From assembly GCA_910578335.1 (NCBI GenBank), contig CAJTPU010000016.1, forward strand, positions 1-64,000: DNA of 64,000 bases. Reading direction: 5' to 3'. Shown here piece after piece: positions 35,172 to 44,436 of this stretch. The notes beneath the pieces are model-generated. The model searched no databases. It was not told where the DNA came from and worked only from the letters and a program-made list of their open reading frames with translations. Source of the stretch: an uncultured Lachnospiraceae bacterium. GTDB lineage: Bacteria > Bacillota > Clostridia > Lachnospirales > Lachnospiraceae. Numbering within the stretch: the first letter of the stretch is position 1; each line of letters starts with the position of its first letter. A program made the translations under genes and the position numbers.

Positions 35172-36617
35172 ATGTACACTGAAATTGATTTAGATAAAAT
35201 AGATATAGATGCCCCCCCTCCAATGGAAGAGCCCGCCCGCCAGTATTATTTCATGGCAAAATGCAGAGAATGGGTAAGGGATTTTGAACAGAAACAAAGG
35301 CGTCTGCCAAGAGCGTGCGTCGTCAATATGGGCTGTCAGATGAACGCAAGGGACTCGGAAAAGCTGACAGGCATCTTAAGGCTTATCGGCTATGAGACGG
35401 CGGAGGAGGAGAATGCCGATTTTGTTATTTTTAATACCTGTACGGTGCGGGATAACGCCAATCAGAAGGTATATGGCAGGCTGGGCGTGATGAAGGGGCT
35501 GAAAAAAAGGAACCCTTTGCTGAAAATTGCCCTGTGCGGATGCATGATGCAGGAAAATGCGGTGATTGAAAAAATCAGAACCAGCTATCCTTTTGTGGAT
35601 TTGATTTTTGGCACCCACAACATTTTCAAATTTGCAGAGCTGCTATATGCGTCCTTGGAGGCAGAAGGGATGCTTATCGATATCTGGGAGGATACGGATA
35701 AGATTGTGGAGGACCTTCCCGTGGAGCGGAAGTATCCGTTTAAATCCGGCATCAATATTATGTTCGGCTGTAACAATTTCTGCAGCTACTGTATTGTGCC
35801 CTATGTGCGGGGCAGGGAGCGCAGCAGGAATCCCAGGGATATTATCAGGGAAATTGAAAAGCTGGCGGCTGAGGGCGTCGTGGAAATTATGCTTTTGGGA
35901 CAGAACGTCAATTCCTACGGAAAAACGCTGCAGGAGCCTATGCGCTTTGCCCAGCTTTTACAGGAAGTGGAAAAAATAGAAGGGATAGAGCGTATCCGTT
36001 TTATGACCTCCCATCCCAAGGATTTGTCGGAAGAACTGATACAGGTGATGAAGGCATCCAAAAAAATCTGCCGCCATTTGCATCTGCCGCTGCAGGCGGG
36101 CTCCAATCGGATATTAAAGGCGATGAACCGGGTTTATACCAAGGAGCAGTACATAGCGCTGGCAAAGCATATCAGGGAGGAAATACCGGATATTGCGCTG
36201 ACGACGGATTTGATTGTAGGATTTCCGGGGGAGACACTCTCGGATGTGGAGGAGACCATTGCGGTTGTAAGGGAAGTGGAATACGATAATGCCTTTACCT
36301 TTGTCTATTCCAAGAGAACCGGTACGCCTGCGGCAGTCATGGAGGAGCAGGTGCCGGAAGAAGTGGTAAAGGAAGGCTTTCAAAGGCTGCTGGAAACAGT
36401 GCAGGAGACGGCGCGAAAGCGGGTGGCGCGCTACGAGGGACAGGTGATGGAAGCATTGGTGGAGGAGGTCAACGAGCACGATGCCTCCCTGTTAACGGGA
36501 CGGCTTTCCAACAACACGCTGGTGCATTTTGCAGGCAGCCTTTCCCTGATTGGAAAAATTGTCAAGGTAAGGCTGGATAAATGCTGCGGCTTTTACTACA
36601 TGGGTACGGTACTTTAG
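35172..36617 (+). CDS. miaB: tRNA-2-methylthio-N6-dimethylallyladenosine synthase MiaB
   Basis: Radical-SAM methylthiotransferase that acts on i6A37 of tRNA, the product of MiaA encoded 6 kb downstream. The 481-residue protein has a UPF0004 domain with three cysteines (NMGCQMNARDSE, FNTCTVRDNA, LCGCMMQE). The radical-SAM CxxxCxxC motif is GCNNFCSYCIVPYVRG near residue 196, and a C-terminal TRAM domain starts near residue 410. Start ATG 35172 has only a weak GAGA-type site; no better start is visible. The order miaB, mutS, mutL, miaA resembles the Bacillus ymcB-mutSL-miaA region, with a sulP gene inserted. Confidence 0.95.
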   Translation: MYTEIDLDKIDIDAPPPMEEPARQYYFMAKCREWVRDFEQKQRRLPRACVVNMGCQMNARDSEKLTGILRLIGYETAEEENADFVIFNTCTVRDNANQKVYGRLGVMKGLKKRNPLLKIALCGCMMQENAVIEKIRTSYPFVDLIFGTHNIFKFAELLYASLEAEGMLIDIWEDTDKIVEDLPVERKYPFKSGINIMFGCNNFCSYCIVPYVRGRERSRNPRDIIREIEKLAAEGVVEIMLLGQNVNSYGKTLQEPMRFAQLLQEVEKIEGIERIRFMTSHPKDLSEELIQVMKASKKICRHLHLPLQAGSNRILKAMNRVYTKEQYIALAKHIREEIPDIALTTDLIVGFPGETLSDVEETIAVVREVEYDNAFTFVYSKRTGTPAAVMEEQVPEEVVKEGFQRLLETVQETARKRVARYEGQVMEALVEEVNEHDASLLTGRLSNNTLVHFAGSLSLIGKIVKVRLDKCCGFYYMGTVL

Positions 36618-36626
36618 GAGGCAGAA

Positions 36627-38276
36627 ATGGAGAAATTAAAACCGAAATTGTTTTCCGTTATGAAGACTTACAGCAGAGGGCAGCTTGTGAAGGATATCGT
36701 GTCCGGCATTATTGTGGCAATCATTGCCCTGCCGCTGTCCATTGCGCTGGCGCTTGCTTCCGGTGTGACGCCGGAAAAGGGAATTTATACGGCGATTGTA
36801 GCTGGCTTTGTGATTTCTTTTCTGGGTGGAAGCAGGGTACAGATAGCGGGACCTACGGCAGCGTTTGCCACCATTGTGGCGGGCATTGTGGCAAAAAACG
36901 GTATGGAGGGGCTTGCCGTTGCCACCATTATGGCGGGTATTATCCTGATTATCATGGGGCTCTGCAAATTCGGAAGTCTGATTAAGTTTATTCCCTATAC
37001 CATCACCACAGGCTTTACCGCCGGTATCGCCGTGACGATTTTGATAGGGCAGATTAAGGACTTTTTAGGTCTTTCCATTATCACAGAGGAACCTTTGGTG
37101 GAGACCATGGACAAGCTTGCCGCCGTGGCTGCCTTTATCGGCACTATCAACTGGTGGGCGCTTCTCGTGGGCGGCATCTGCCTTGTCATATTGATAGTCT
37201 GGCCGTATCTGCCGGGCTTTTTATCTAAAATCCCGGGTTCTCTGGTTGCGGTTCTGGCAAGCAGCGCCATGGTTGCGCTTATGAAGCTTCCGGTGAATAC
37301 CATAGGCGATTTGTATACCATTTCCGGCAGCCTGCCGCCTTTTCAAATCCCCAGTATGGATTTTGCCATGGTGCGGACGCTGCTTCCCGATGCGTTTACC
37401 ATCGCGATTTTAGCCGGTATCGAATCCTTACTTTCCTGTGTGGTTGCGGATGGTATGATTGGCAGCAGACACCGCTCCAACATGGAGCTTGTGGCACAGG
37501 GTACGGGCAATATTGCCTCGGCGCTGTTTGGCGGAATCCCCGCCACGGGTGCCATTGCGAGAACGGCGGCGAATATCAAAAACGGCGGACGGACGCCCAT
37601 CGCAGGCATGGTACATTCTGTGGTACTCTTGCTCGTTTTAGTGGTGCTTATGCCCTATGCGGCGCTGATTCCCATGCCGGCTATCGCAGCGATTCTTTTT
37701 ATGGTGGCGTACAATATGTCCGGATGGCGTGAGGTTGTGGATTTGTGCAAAACGGCGCCAAAGAGCGATATTATCGTGCTGCTCCTTACCTTCTGCCTCA
37801 CAGTCGTATTCGACCTTGTGGTGGCGATTGAGGTGGGTATGGTGCTTGCTGCAGTCCTCTTCATGAAGCGTATGAGTGACGTGACGGAGGTGGAAGGCTG
37901 GAAATATGCGGAAGGCGCGCAGACAGGCGGTGATTTGATGGCGGTGCCGAAGAATACGCTTGTGTATGAAATCAGCGGTCCCATGTTTTTTGGCGCGGCG
38001 GACAAGCTGTTAAAAATCGGTGTAAAAGAGGGCACTAACTGCCTGATTCTGCGTATGCGGAGCGTGAATGCCATCGATTCCACTGCAATGCGCAATTTTG
38101 AAAAGCTTCTTTCGCTGTGCCAGAAGAAAAACGTAACGTTGATTTTTTCCCATGTGGCGGAACAGCCCATGTCCATTATGCACAAAGCAGGTTTTGACAA
38201 AAAGGTAGGGCTTCAAAATTTCTGCGCCCACATTGACGACGCCATGGAGCGCGCCAGAGCGATACAAGGCGAATAA
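36627..38276 (+). CDS. SulP-family anion transporter with STAS domain
   Basis: A 549-residue membrane protein of the SLC26/SulP family. The N-terminal signature is VSGIIVAIIALPLSIALALA followed by GVTPEKGIYTAIVAGF, and about 12 helices run to residue 430. The C-terminal STAS domain (about 440-545) includes MRSVNAIDSTAMRNFEKLL. Substrates in the family include sulfate, bicarbonate and dicarboxylates; the sequence does not decide. Start ATG 36627 follows TTAGGAGG. It lies 9 bases after miaB, so it is probably in the same transcript, and 78 bases before mutS. Confidence 0.93.
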   Translation: MEKLKPKLFSVMKTYSRGQLVKDIVSGIIVAIIALPLSIALALASGVTPEKGIYTAIVAGFVISFLGGSRVQIAGPTAAFATIVAGIVAKNGMEGLAVATIMAGIILIIMGLCKFGSLIKFIPYTITTGFTAGIAVTILIGQIKDFLGLSIITEEPLVETMDKLAAVAAFIGTINWWALLVGGICLVILIVWPYLPGFLSKIPGSLVAVLASSAMVALMKLPVNTIGDLYTISGSLPPFQIPSMDFAMVRTLLPDAFTIAILAGIESLLSCVVADGMIGSRHRSNMELVAQGTGNIASALFGGIPATGAIARTAANIKNGGRTPIAGMVHSVVLLLVLVVLMPYAALIPMPAIAAILFMVAYNMSGWREVVDLCKTAPKSDIIVLLLTFCLTVVFDLVVAIEVGMVLAAVLFMKRMSDVTEVEGWKYAEGAQTGGDLMAVPKNTLVYEISGPMFFGAADKLLKIGVKEGTNCLILRMRSVNAIDSTAMRNFEKLLSLCQKKNVTLIFSHVAEQPMSIMHKAGFDKKVGLQNFCAHIDDAMERARAIQGE

Positions 38277-38354
38277 ATACAAGAACAGGATTGCAGGAGC
38301 TTATATTTGAAATACGACAAGAAGAGCCGCCCTGCGGCTTCAAGGAGAAAAGAA

Positions 38355-41006
38355 GTGGCTGAATTTACTCCCATGATGCAAAAGTATCTGGAGACCAAAG
38401 CGGAATACAAGGACTGTATTCTTTTTTACCGGCTGGGTGATTTCTATGAAATGTTTTTTGAAGACGCACTGACCGCGTCAAAGGAACTGGAAATCACCCT
38501 GACGGGAAAGGACTGCGGGCAGGAAGAGCGCGCCCCCATGTGCGGGGTTCCCTACCATGCGGTAGAAGGGTATTTGAACAAATTAGTGAGCAAGGGCTAC
38601 AAGGTTGCCATCTGTGAACAGGTGGAGGACCCGAAGCTTGCCAAAGGGCTGGTAAAGCGCGAGGTGGTCCGCGTAGTGACGCCCGGGACCAACACGGATG
38701 TACAGGCGCTGGAGGAATCGAAAAACAGTTATTTGATGTGCGTTACCTATATGCAGGCAAAAATCGGAATTTCGCTGGCGGATGTTACCACGGGCGACTT
38801 TTTTCTGACGGAGGTGGACGATTTAAAGAAGCTTTCGGATGAAATTATCAAGTATCAGCCCAAGGAGATTATTGCCAACGACGCTTTTCTGGTAAGCGGC
38901 ATGGATATGGAGGACTTAAGAGGCAGGCTCGGTATTACGGTATATGCGCTGGAGCCGCATTTTTTTGATGATGATGCGGCGAAAAAATGTCTGATGAAGC
39001 ATTTTCATGTCAATACGCTGGCGGGGCTTGGCATTGCGGATTTTCCTACCGGATTCATTGCGGCCGGGGCGCTTCTTTTATATTTGTATGATACACAGAA
39101 AACTTCTTTAAGCCATATCAGCCATATTTATCCGTATATCACCAGCAAATATATGCTGCTTGACAGCTCTACCAGACGGAATCTGGAACTGTCGGAAACC
39201 TTGCGGGAAAAGCAGAAGCGGGGTTCTCTTTTGTGGGTGCTTGATAAGACGAAAACCGCTATGGGTGGGCGCACTCTGCGGAGTTATATCGAACAGCCCC
39301 TGATAGAAAAGGAAGATATTGAGAAACGTCTTGATGCGGTGGAGGAGTTGTCAAAGGATTCTGTTTCCCGCGATGAAATCAGGGAATACTTAAATCCGGT
39401 TTACGACTTGGAAAGGCTGCTCGGGCGCATCAGCTATAAAACGGCAAATCCAAGAGATTTGATTGCGTTTCGCAATTCTTTGCAGATGCTGCCCCATATT
39501 AAGGCTGTGATGAAGGGGTTTGCAAAGCAACTGCTCACAGACATCAGAGAGGAGATAGATTCCTTAGAGGATATCTGCAGCTTGATTGCGGCGGCTGTGG
39601 AGGAGGAACCGCCTGTTACCATCAGGGAGGGCGGTATCATAAGGGATGGCTTTGACGAAGATATCGATATGCTCAGAAGCGCCAAGCGGGACGGAAAAAA
39701 ATGGCTTGCCGAGTTAGAAAACGAGGACAGGGAGCGGACGGGCATCAAGAATCTGAAAATCAAATACAATAAAGTATTCGGGTACTATTTTGAAGTGACA
39801 AATTCCTACAAGAATCTGGTGCCGGAGGATTATGTCAGAAAGCAGACGCTTGCCAATGCAGAGCGCTATACGACTCCCCGCTTAAAGGAGCTGGAGGACA
39901 CGGTGCTGAACGCGGAGGACAAGCTCTGCACATTGGAATATGAGCTTTTTTGCAAAATCAGGGATGCCATTTCGGCAGAGATGGAGCGGATACAAAAGAC
40001 GGCAAAGGCAGTGGCAAGGCTTGACGTATTTGCCTCTCTTTCTCTTGTGTCGGAGCGAAACGGGTATGTGCGCCCCAAGCTCAACGAAAAAGGCGTTATC
40101 GATATCAGGGACGGCAGGCATCCGGTAGTGGAAAAAATGATAGAACACGATATGTTTATCGCAAACGATACCTATCTGGACAATAACAACCGCCTGATTG
40201 CGGTGATTACCGGCCCGAATATGGCGGGGAAATCCACTTATATGAGACAGGCTGCGCTGATTGTGCTGATGGCGCAGACAGGCTGCTTTGTGCCTGCAAA
40301 AAGCGCCAACATCGGCATTGTGGACCGGATTTTTACGAGGGTGGGGGCTTCTGACGATTTGGCGAGCGGGCAGTCTACCTTTATGGTAGAAATGAATGAA
40401 GTGGCAAATATCCTGCGAAATGCAACTGCAAAAAGTCTTTTGATTCTGGACGAAATCGGAAGAGGAACTTCCACCTTCGACGGGCTTTCTATTGCATGGG
40501 CGGTAATCGAACATATCAGTAACCGAAAGCTTTTGGGCGCAAAAACACTTTTTGCCACCCACTACCATGAACTGACGGAGCTGGAGGGCAAGATAAACAA
40601 TGTCAACAATTATTGTATCGCGGTAAAAGAGCAGGGGGACGATATCGTATTTCTGCGAAAGATTATAAAAGGCGGCGCTGACAAGAGCTACGGCATTCAG
40701 GTGGCAAAGCTTGCCGGCGTCCCCGATGTTGTCATCGGGCGTGCAAAGGAAATTGTGGAACAGCTCTCGGACAATGACATTACGGAAAAGGTGCAGAGTA
40801 TTGCCATTGATAACCGGAGCGACGGCAGAATCAAAAAAGCAGAGCATTTTGATGAGGTTGACATGGCGCAGATATCGCTTTTTGATACCGTAAAGGACGA
40901 GGATGTGCTGAAGGAATTAAAGGAAGCGGATATCAGCAATATGACGCCGTTAGATGCATTAAATACGCTTTACAGGCTGCAAAGCAAGCTGAACAACCGC
41001 TGGTAA
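38355..41006 (+). CDS. mutS: DNA mismatch repair protein MutS
   Basis: Mismatch-recognition ATPase. The 883-residue length is normal. The mismatch-binding Phe-x-Glu element is in LGDFYEMFFEDA near residue 30, Walker A is GPNMAGKSTYMRQ near residue 620, and Walker B is LLILDEIGRGTSTFDG, with the dimer-interface ATHYHELTE after it. Two starts are possible: GTG 38355 with AAGGAG seven bases upstream gives MAEFTPMMQKYL, the usual family N-terminus, so I prefer it. TTG 38307 also has AGGAG at a good distance and would add 16 basic residues. mutL follows after 19 bases. Confidence 0.96.
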   Translation: MAEFTPMMQKYLETKAEYKDCILFYRLGDFYEMFFEDALTASKELEITLTGKDCGQEERAPMCGVPYHAVEGYLNKLVSKGYKVAICEQVEDPKLAKGLVKREVVRVVTPGTNTDVQALEESKNSYLMCVTYMQAKIGISLADVTTGDFFLTEVDDLKKLSDEIIKYQPKEIIANDAFLVSGMDMEDLRGRLGITVYALEPHFFDDDAAKKCLMKHFHVNTLAGLGIADFPTGFIAAGALLLYLYDTQKTSLSHISHIYPYITSKYMLLDSSTRRNLELSETLREKQKRGSLLWVLDKTKTAMGGRTLRSYIEQPLIEKEDIEKRLDAVEELSKDSVSRDEIREYLNPVYDLERLLGRISYKTANPRDLIAFRNSLQMLPHIKAVMKGFAKQLLTDIREEIDSLEDICSLIAAAVEEEPPVTIREGGIIRDGFDEDIDMLRSAKRDGKKWLAELENEDRERTGIKNLKIKYNKVFGYYFEVTNSYKNLVPEDYVRKQTLANAERYTTPRLKELEDTVLNAEDKLCTLEYELFCKIRDAISAEMERIQKTAKAVARLDVFASLSLVSERNGYVRPKLNEKGVIDIRDGRHPVVEKMIEHDMFIANDTYLDNNNRLIAVITGPNMAGKSTYMRQAALIVLMAQTGCFVPAKSANIGIVDRIFTRVGASDDLASGQSTFMVEMNEVANILRNATAKSLLILDEIGRGTSTFDGLSIAWAVIEHISNRKLLGAKTLFATHYHELTELEGKINNVNNYCIAVKEQGDDIVFLRKIIKGGADKSYGIQVAKLAGVPDVVIGRAKEIVEQLSDNDITEKVQSIAIDNRSDGRIKKAEHFDEVDMAQISLFDTVKDEDVLKELKEADISNMTPLDALNTLYRLQSKLNNRW

Positions 41007-41025
41007 GCGCAAGGAGAAGGAAAAC

Positions 41026-42915
41026 ATGGCGAAGATACAGGTGTTGGATGCAGGGACAATTGATAAGATTGCTGCCGGGGAGGTAGTGGAGCGCCCTTCC
41101 AGCGTAGTCAAAGAACTGGTGGAAAATGCCATTGATGCAGGCGCGACCGCAATTACGGTAGAAATCAAGGACGGCGGTATCTCTTTTATCCGCATCACGG
41201 ACAATGGAAGCGGCATTGAAGCGTCACAGGTGCGCCTCGCCTTTCTGCGCCATGCGACAAGCAAGATTGCCACCGCAGAGGATTTGCACAGCGTGAAGAG
41301 TCTGGGGTTTCGCGGCGAGGCATTGTCCAGTATTGCGGCAGTTTCGAAGGTGGAGCTGATAACAAAGACAAGGGATTCGCTTACGGGCATTCATTATGCC
41401 TGTGAGGGTGCTGAGGAAAAAGAATTTTCAGAGGTGGGTGCGCCGGACGGTACTACCATTATGATACGCAGCCTGTTTTTTAATACGCCTGTCCGCAGAA
41501 AGTTTTTGAAACAGCCACAGACAGAGGGCGGATACGTCATAGACTTGATGGAGCATATGGCGCTCTCAAAGCCGGATGTGGCATTTAAGCTTACCGTCAA
41601 TAACCAGCTTAAGTTCCATACTTCCGGCAACGGCAATTTAAAGGAAGTTATCTACCGCATTTACGGCAGGGAGACGGCGGCAAATATGGTGGAAATACAG
41701 GCGTCCGGTCAAGGGCTTGCCGTTTCAGGATACCTCGGGAAACCGGTATTAAACCGTTCCAACCGCAGCTTTGAAAATTATTTTTTAAATGGCAGGTACA
41801 TCAAAAGCAATGTGATGGCAAAGGCAATCGAGGAGGGTTTTTCCCAGTATTTGATGCAGCACAAATTTCCCTTTGTGGTGCTGCATTTTGCCATTGATAC
41901 GGCGCTTGTGGATGTGAACGTACATCCCACCAAAATGGATGTACGCTTTACGGACGGCAGCCGGATTTATGAATTTATTGTAAAGGCTGTTGCAGAAGCC
42001 TTGAAAGAACGGGAGATGATTCCGGAAGCTGTATTGGACAGGCTTGCAGACAAAGAGGACGGACAAGAAAAAATTTCTGTTCCGGAGCCTTTTGAGAAGA
42101 AAAGAGCGGAGCAGTTTCGGGTTTTGGAAGAGATGAAATATGAGGCAGACAAGCCTAAAATGCAGGACTTCATGCAAAATCCCGTGTGGGAGCAAATGTC
42201 TGGGCAATTATCTGCGGGAAAAATGCAGGAAAATGAAGGGATTCCTGCAGATGAGGGTACAAAAAAAGACGAGAATCCGATACAAAACCCCATGCAGATG
42301 AATCTGTTTGAAGAAAGGCTTCTAACACAGGAAAACCGCAGGGAGTATCGGATACTTGGACAGATTTTTGACACCTACTGGCTGCTTGCCTTTCAGGATA
42401 AGCTTCTTATCATCGACCAGCACGCAGCACATGAAAAGGTGAAATATGAACGGCTTATGCGGCAGTTTGGCGAAAAAGAAATAACATCGCAGTGTTTAAA
42501 TCCGCCCATTGTGGTAACGCTCTCGGCAAGAGAGGAACAGACTTTTTTAGAATACAGCACTGTTTTTGCAAGTCTTGGATTTGAAATTGAAGAGTTTGGC
42601 GGAAGCGAATATGCAATCCGCAGCGTTCCCTCCGATTTGTATGGCTGTCGGGAAAAGGAGCTTTTTTTGGAGGTGCTGGATGCGCTTTTAGACGGCCCCT
42701 CATACAAGCAATTGACGGTGGTAGAGGAAAAGCTTGCTTCCATGGCATGTAAGGCGGCAGTAAAAGGCAACCATTCTTTCAGCGAGACGGAAATGGAAGC
42801 GCTGATTGACGAGCTTTTAACGCTGGATAATCCGTATAACTGTCCCCACGGACGCCCTACCATTATTTCCATGAGTAAATATGAATTGGAAAAGAAATTT
42901 AAGAGGATTATATAA
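41026..42915 (+). CDS. mutL: DNA mismatch repair protein MutL
   Basis: Mismatch repair ATPase and nicking endonuclease. The 629-residue protein has the GHKL motifs VKELVENAIDAGA, ITDNGSGI and GFRGEALSSIAAV at the N-terminus. A variable acidic linker covers about 340-440. The C-terminal endonuclease motif DQHAAHEKVKYE is present near residue 464, and the second zinc-site motif CPHGRP near residue 606, so this is the nicking type typical of bacteria without MutH. Start ATG 41026 follows AAGGAGAAGG. The last base of its stop is the first base of miaA, which implies coupled translation. Confidence 0.97.
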   Translation: MAKIQVLDAGTIDKIAAGEVVERPSSVVKELVENAIDAGATAITVEIKDGGISFIRITDNGSGIEASQVRLAFLRHATSKIATAEDLHSVKSLGFRGEALSSIAAVSKVELITKTRDSLTGIHYACEGAEEKEFSEVGAPDGTTIMIRSLFFNTPVRRKFLKQPQTEGGYVIDLMEHMALSKPDVAFKLTVNNQLKFHTSGNGNLKEVIYRIYGRETAANMVEIQASGQGLAVSGYLGKPVLNRSNRSFENYFLNGRYIKSNVMAKAIEEGFSQYLMQHKFPFVVLHFAIDTALVDVNVHPTKMDVRFTDGSRIYEFIVKAVAEALKEREMIPEAVLDRLADKEDGQEKISVPEPFEKKRAEQFRVLEEMKYEADKPKMQDFMQNPVWEQMSGQLSAGKMQENEGIPADEGTKKDENPIQNPMQMNLFEERLLTQENRREYRILGQIFDTYWLLAFQDKLLIIDQHAAHEKVKYERLMRQFGEKEITSQCLNPPIVVTLSAREEQTFLEYSTVFASLGFEIEEFGGSEYAIRSVPSDLYGCREKELFLEVLDALLDGPSYKQLTVVEEKLASMACKAAVKGNHSFSETEMEALIDELLTLDNPYNCPHGRPTIISMSKYELEKKFKRII

Positions 42916-43880
42916 TGGAGCAGAAAAAACCACTTATTGTCCTGACGGGTCCTACCGCCGCGGGCAAGACAGGGCTCTCTATCCGGCTTGCAAAGGCAGT
43001 TGGCGGGGAAATTATTTCAGCCGATTCCATGCAGGTGTATAAGCACATGGATATTGGTTCTGCAAAAATAAAAAAAGAGGAAATGGGTGGTGTCGCACAT
43101 CATCTGATTGATATCTTAGAACCTTCTGAACCTTTTAACGTCGTTATTTTCCAAAGGCTTTGCAGGCAGGCAATGGAACAGATATATGCAAACGGCAGGA
43201 TTCCTATTCTGACAGGCGGTACGGGCTTCTACATACAGGCGGTATTGTATGATGTCGATTTTACGGAAAATGAGGAGGATACCGCGTACAGGGATATGCT
43301 GGAAGCACTTGCTAAAAAGGAGGGGCCGCAGTACCTTCACGACATGCTGCAAAAAGCGGACAAAAAGGCTGCCGATGCCATTCATCCCAACAATATAAAG
43401 CGGGTTATCAGGGCTCTTGAATTTTACAAGCAGACCGGCATGCACATTTCAGCGCATAACGAGACGGAACGCCAAAAAGAAAGCGCGTATGCTTCCGCTT
43501 ATTTTGTGCTGCATGATGACAGGCAGAAGCTTTATGAGCGGATAGAAAAAAGAGTGGACGATATGCTTGCCAAAGGACTGGTGCAGGAGGTGGCGCAGTT
43601 AAAGGCAATGGGCTGTACAAAGGATATGGTTTCCATGCAGGGGCTCGGCTACAAGGAAATCCTCAGTTTCCTTTATGGGGAATGCAGTCTGGAGGAAGCC
43701 GTATACCGGATAAAGCGGGACACCAGGCATTTTGCCAAGCGGCAGCTCACATGGTTTAAGCGGGAAAAAAATGTAATCTGGGTGAATAAGCAGGATTTTG
43801 ATTATGACGACGAGGCTATATTAACATTTATGGAGCAGAAAATAAAAGAAACAACGGGAATCGGGGGCGTAGCAACATGA
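42915..43880 (+). CDS. miaA: tRNA dimethylallyltransferase MiaA
   Basis: Transfers dimethylallyl from DMAPP to A37 of tRNAs that read UNN codons; MiaB upstream then adds the methylthio group. The 321-residue length is normal. The P-loop is LTGPTAAGKTGLS at residues 10-22, followed by EIISADSMQVYKHMDIGSAK and PILTGGTGFYIQAVLYD. A C-terminal RHFAKRQLTWFKREKN block binds tRNA. The start overlaps the mutL stop by one base, and the stop overlaps the next gene by four (ATGA). This puts mutS, mutL, miaA and the acetyltransferase in one transcript. Confidence 0.97.
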   Translation: MEQKKPLIVLTGPTAAGKTGLSIRLAKAVGGEIISADSMQVYKHMDIGSAKIKKEEMGGVAHHLIDILEPSEPFNVVIFQRLCRQAMEQIYANGRIPILTGGTGFYIQAVLYDVDFTENEEDTAYRDMLEALAKKEGPQYLHDMLQKADKKAADAIHPNNIKRVIRALEFYKQTGMHISAHNETERQKESAYASAYFVLHDDRQKLYERIEKRVDDMLAKGLVQEVAQLKAMGCTKDMVSMQGLGYKEILSFLYGECSLEEAVYRIKRDTRHFAKRQLTWFKREKNVIWVNKQDFDYDDEAILTFMEQKIKETTGIGGVAT

Positions 43881-44401
43881 TTTACGAGAATCAAAACAAA
43901 ATCCTGATACGGGACTTACAACAAAAGGATGCACGGGCGATTACGGACGAAGAAATTGCGCAGGGCTGGGATGCGGACATAGAAAAATATAACATGCGGC
44001 TTACACATCAGGCAGAAGGAAAGTCCATATCCTTAGCGGCAGAATATAACGGCAGCATTGCAGGGTATATAAACGTCTATCCTGCTTCCGAATGGGGCGC
44101 TTTTGCCAATCAGGGGTATGCCGAAATTGTCGATTTCGGAGTGCTGGAAAAATACCGCAGCCGCGGTATCGGCAGCCGGTTAATGGATGTGGCGGAACAG
44201 ATTGCCTTTACCTATTCCGACGTAGTTTATCTTGGAGTGGGCTTACACAGCGGATACGGGAGCGCGCAGAGAATGTACGTAAAGCGAGGCTACATTCCCG
44301 ACGGCAGCGGCGTGTGGTACAAAGATAAAATCTGCGAGCCGTATGCCGGCTGCTTTAACGATGACGAATTGGTCTTATACCTGTACAAAAGGAAAAAGTA
44401 A
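43877..44401 (+). CDS. GNAT-family N-acetyltransferase
   Basis: A 174-residue acyltransferase. The acetyl-CoA motif is FGVLEKYRSRGIGSRLMDVA near residue 90, and the C-terminal MYVKRGYIPDGSG is the usual beta-bulge region. The substrate is unknown. It is coupled to miaA by an ATGA overlap. It ends 35 bases before the methionine gamma-lyase-like gene. Confidence 0.88.
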   Translation: MIYENQNKILIRDLQQKDARAITDEEIAQGWDADIEKYNMRLTHQAEGKSISLAAEYNGSIAGYINVYPASEWGAFANQGYAEIVDFGVLEKYRSRGIGSRLMDVAEQIAFTYSDVVYLGVGLHSGYGSAQRMYVKRGYIPDGSGVWYKDKICEPYAGCFNDDELVLYLYKRKK

Positions 44402-44424
44402 ACTTGTGGGAATATCACACAAGT
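44402..44424 (+). repeat. Hairpin before the methionine gamma-lyase-like gene
   Basis: ACTTGTG (44402-44408) and CACAAGT (44418-44424) form a 7-base stem with a 9-base loop directly after the acetyltransferase stop and immediately before the AAAGGAG of the next gene. No T tract follows. It may influence translation or mRNA stability. Confidence 0.45.
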
Positions 44425-44436
44425 GAAAGGAGTATC

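Noticed and set aside
39882..40847. 321-codon minus-strand ORF opposite mutS
   Set aside because: Antisense of the conserved MutS ATPase domain; composition is that of a reverse-frame artefact.
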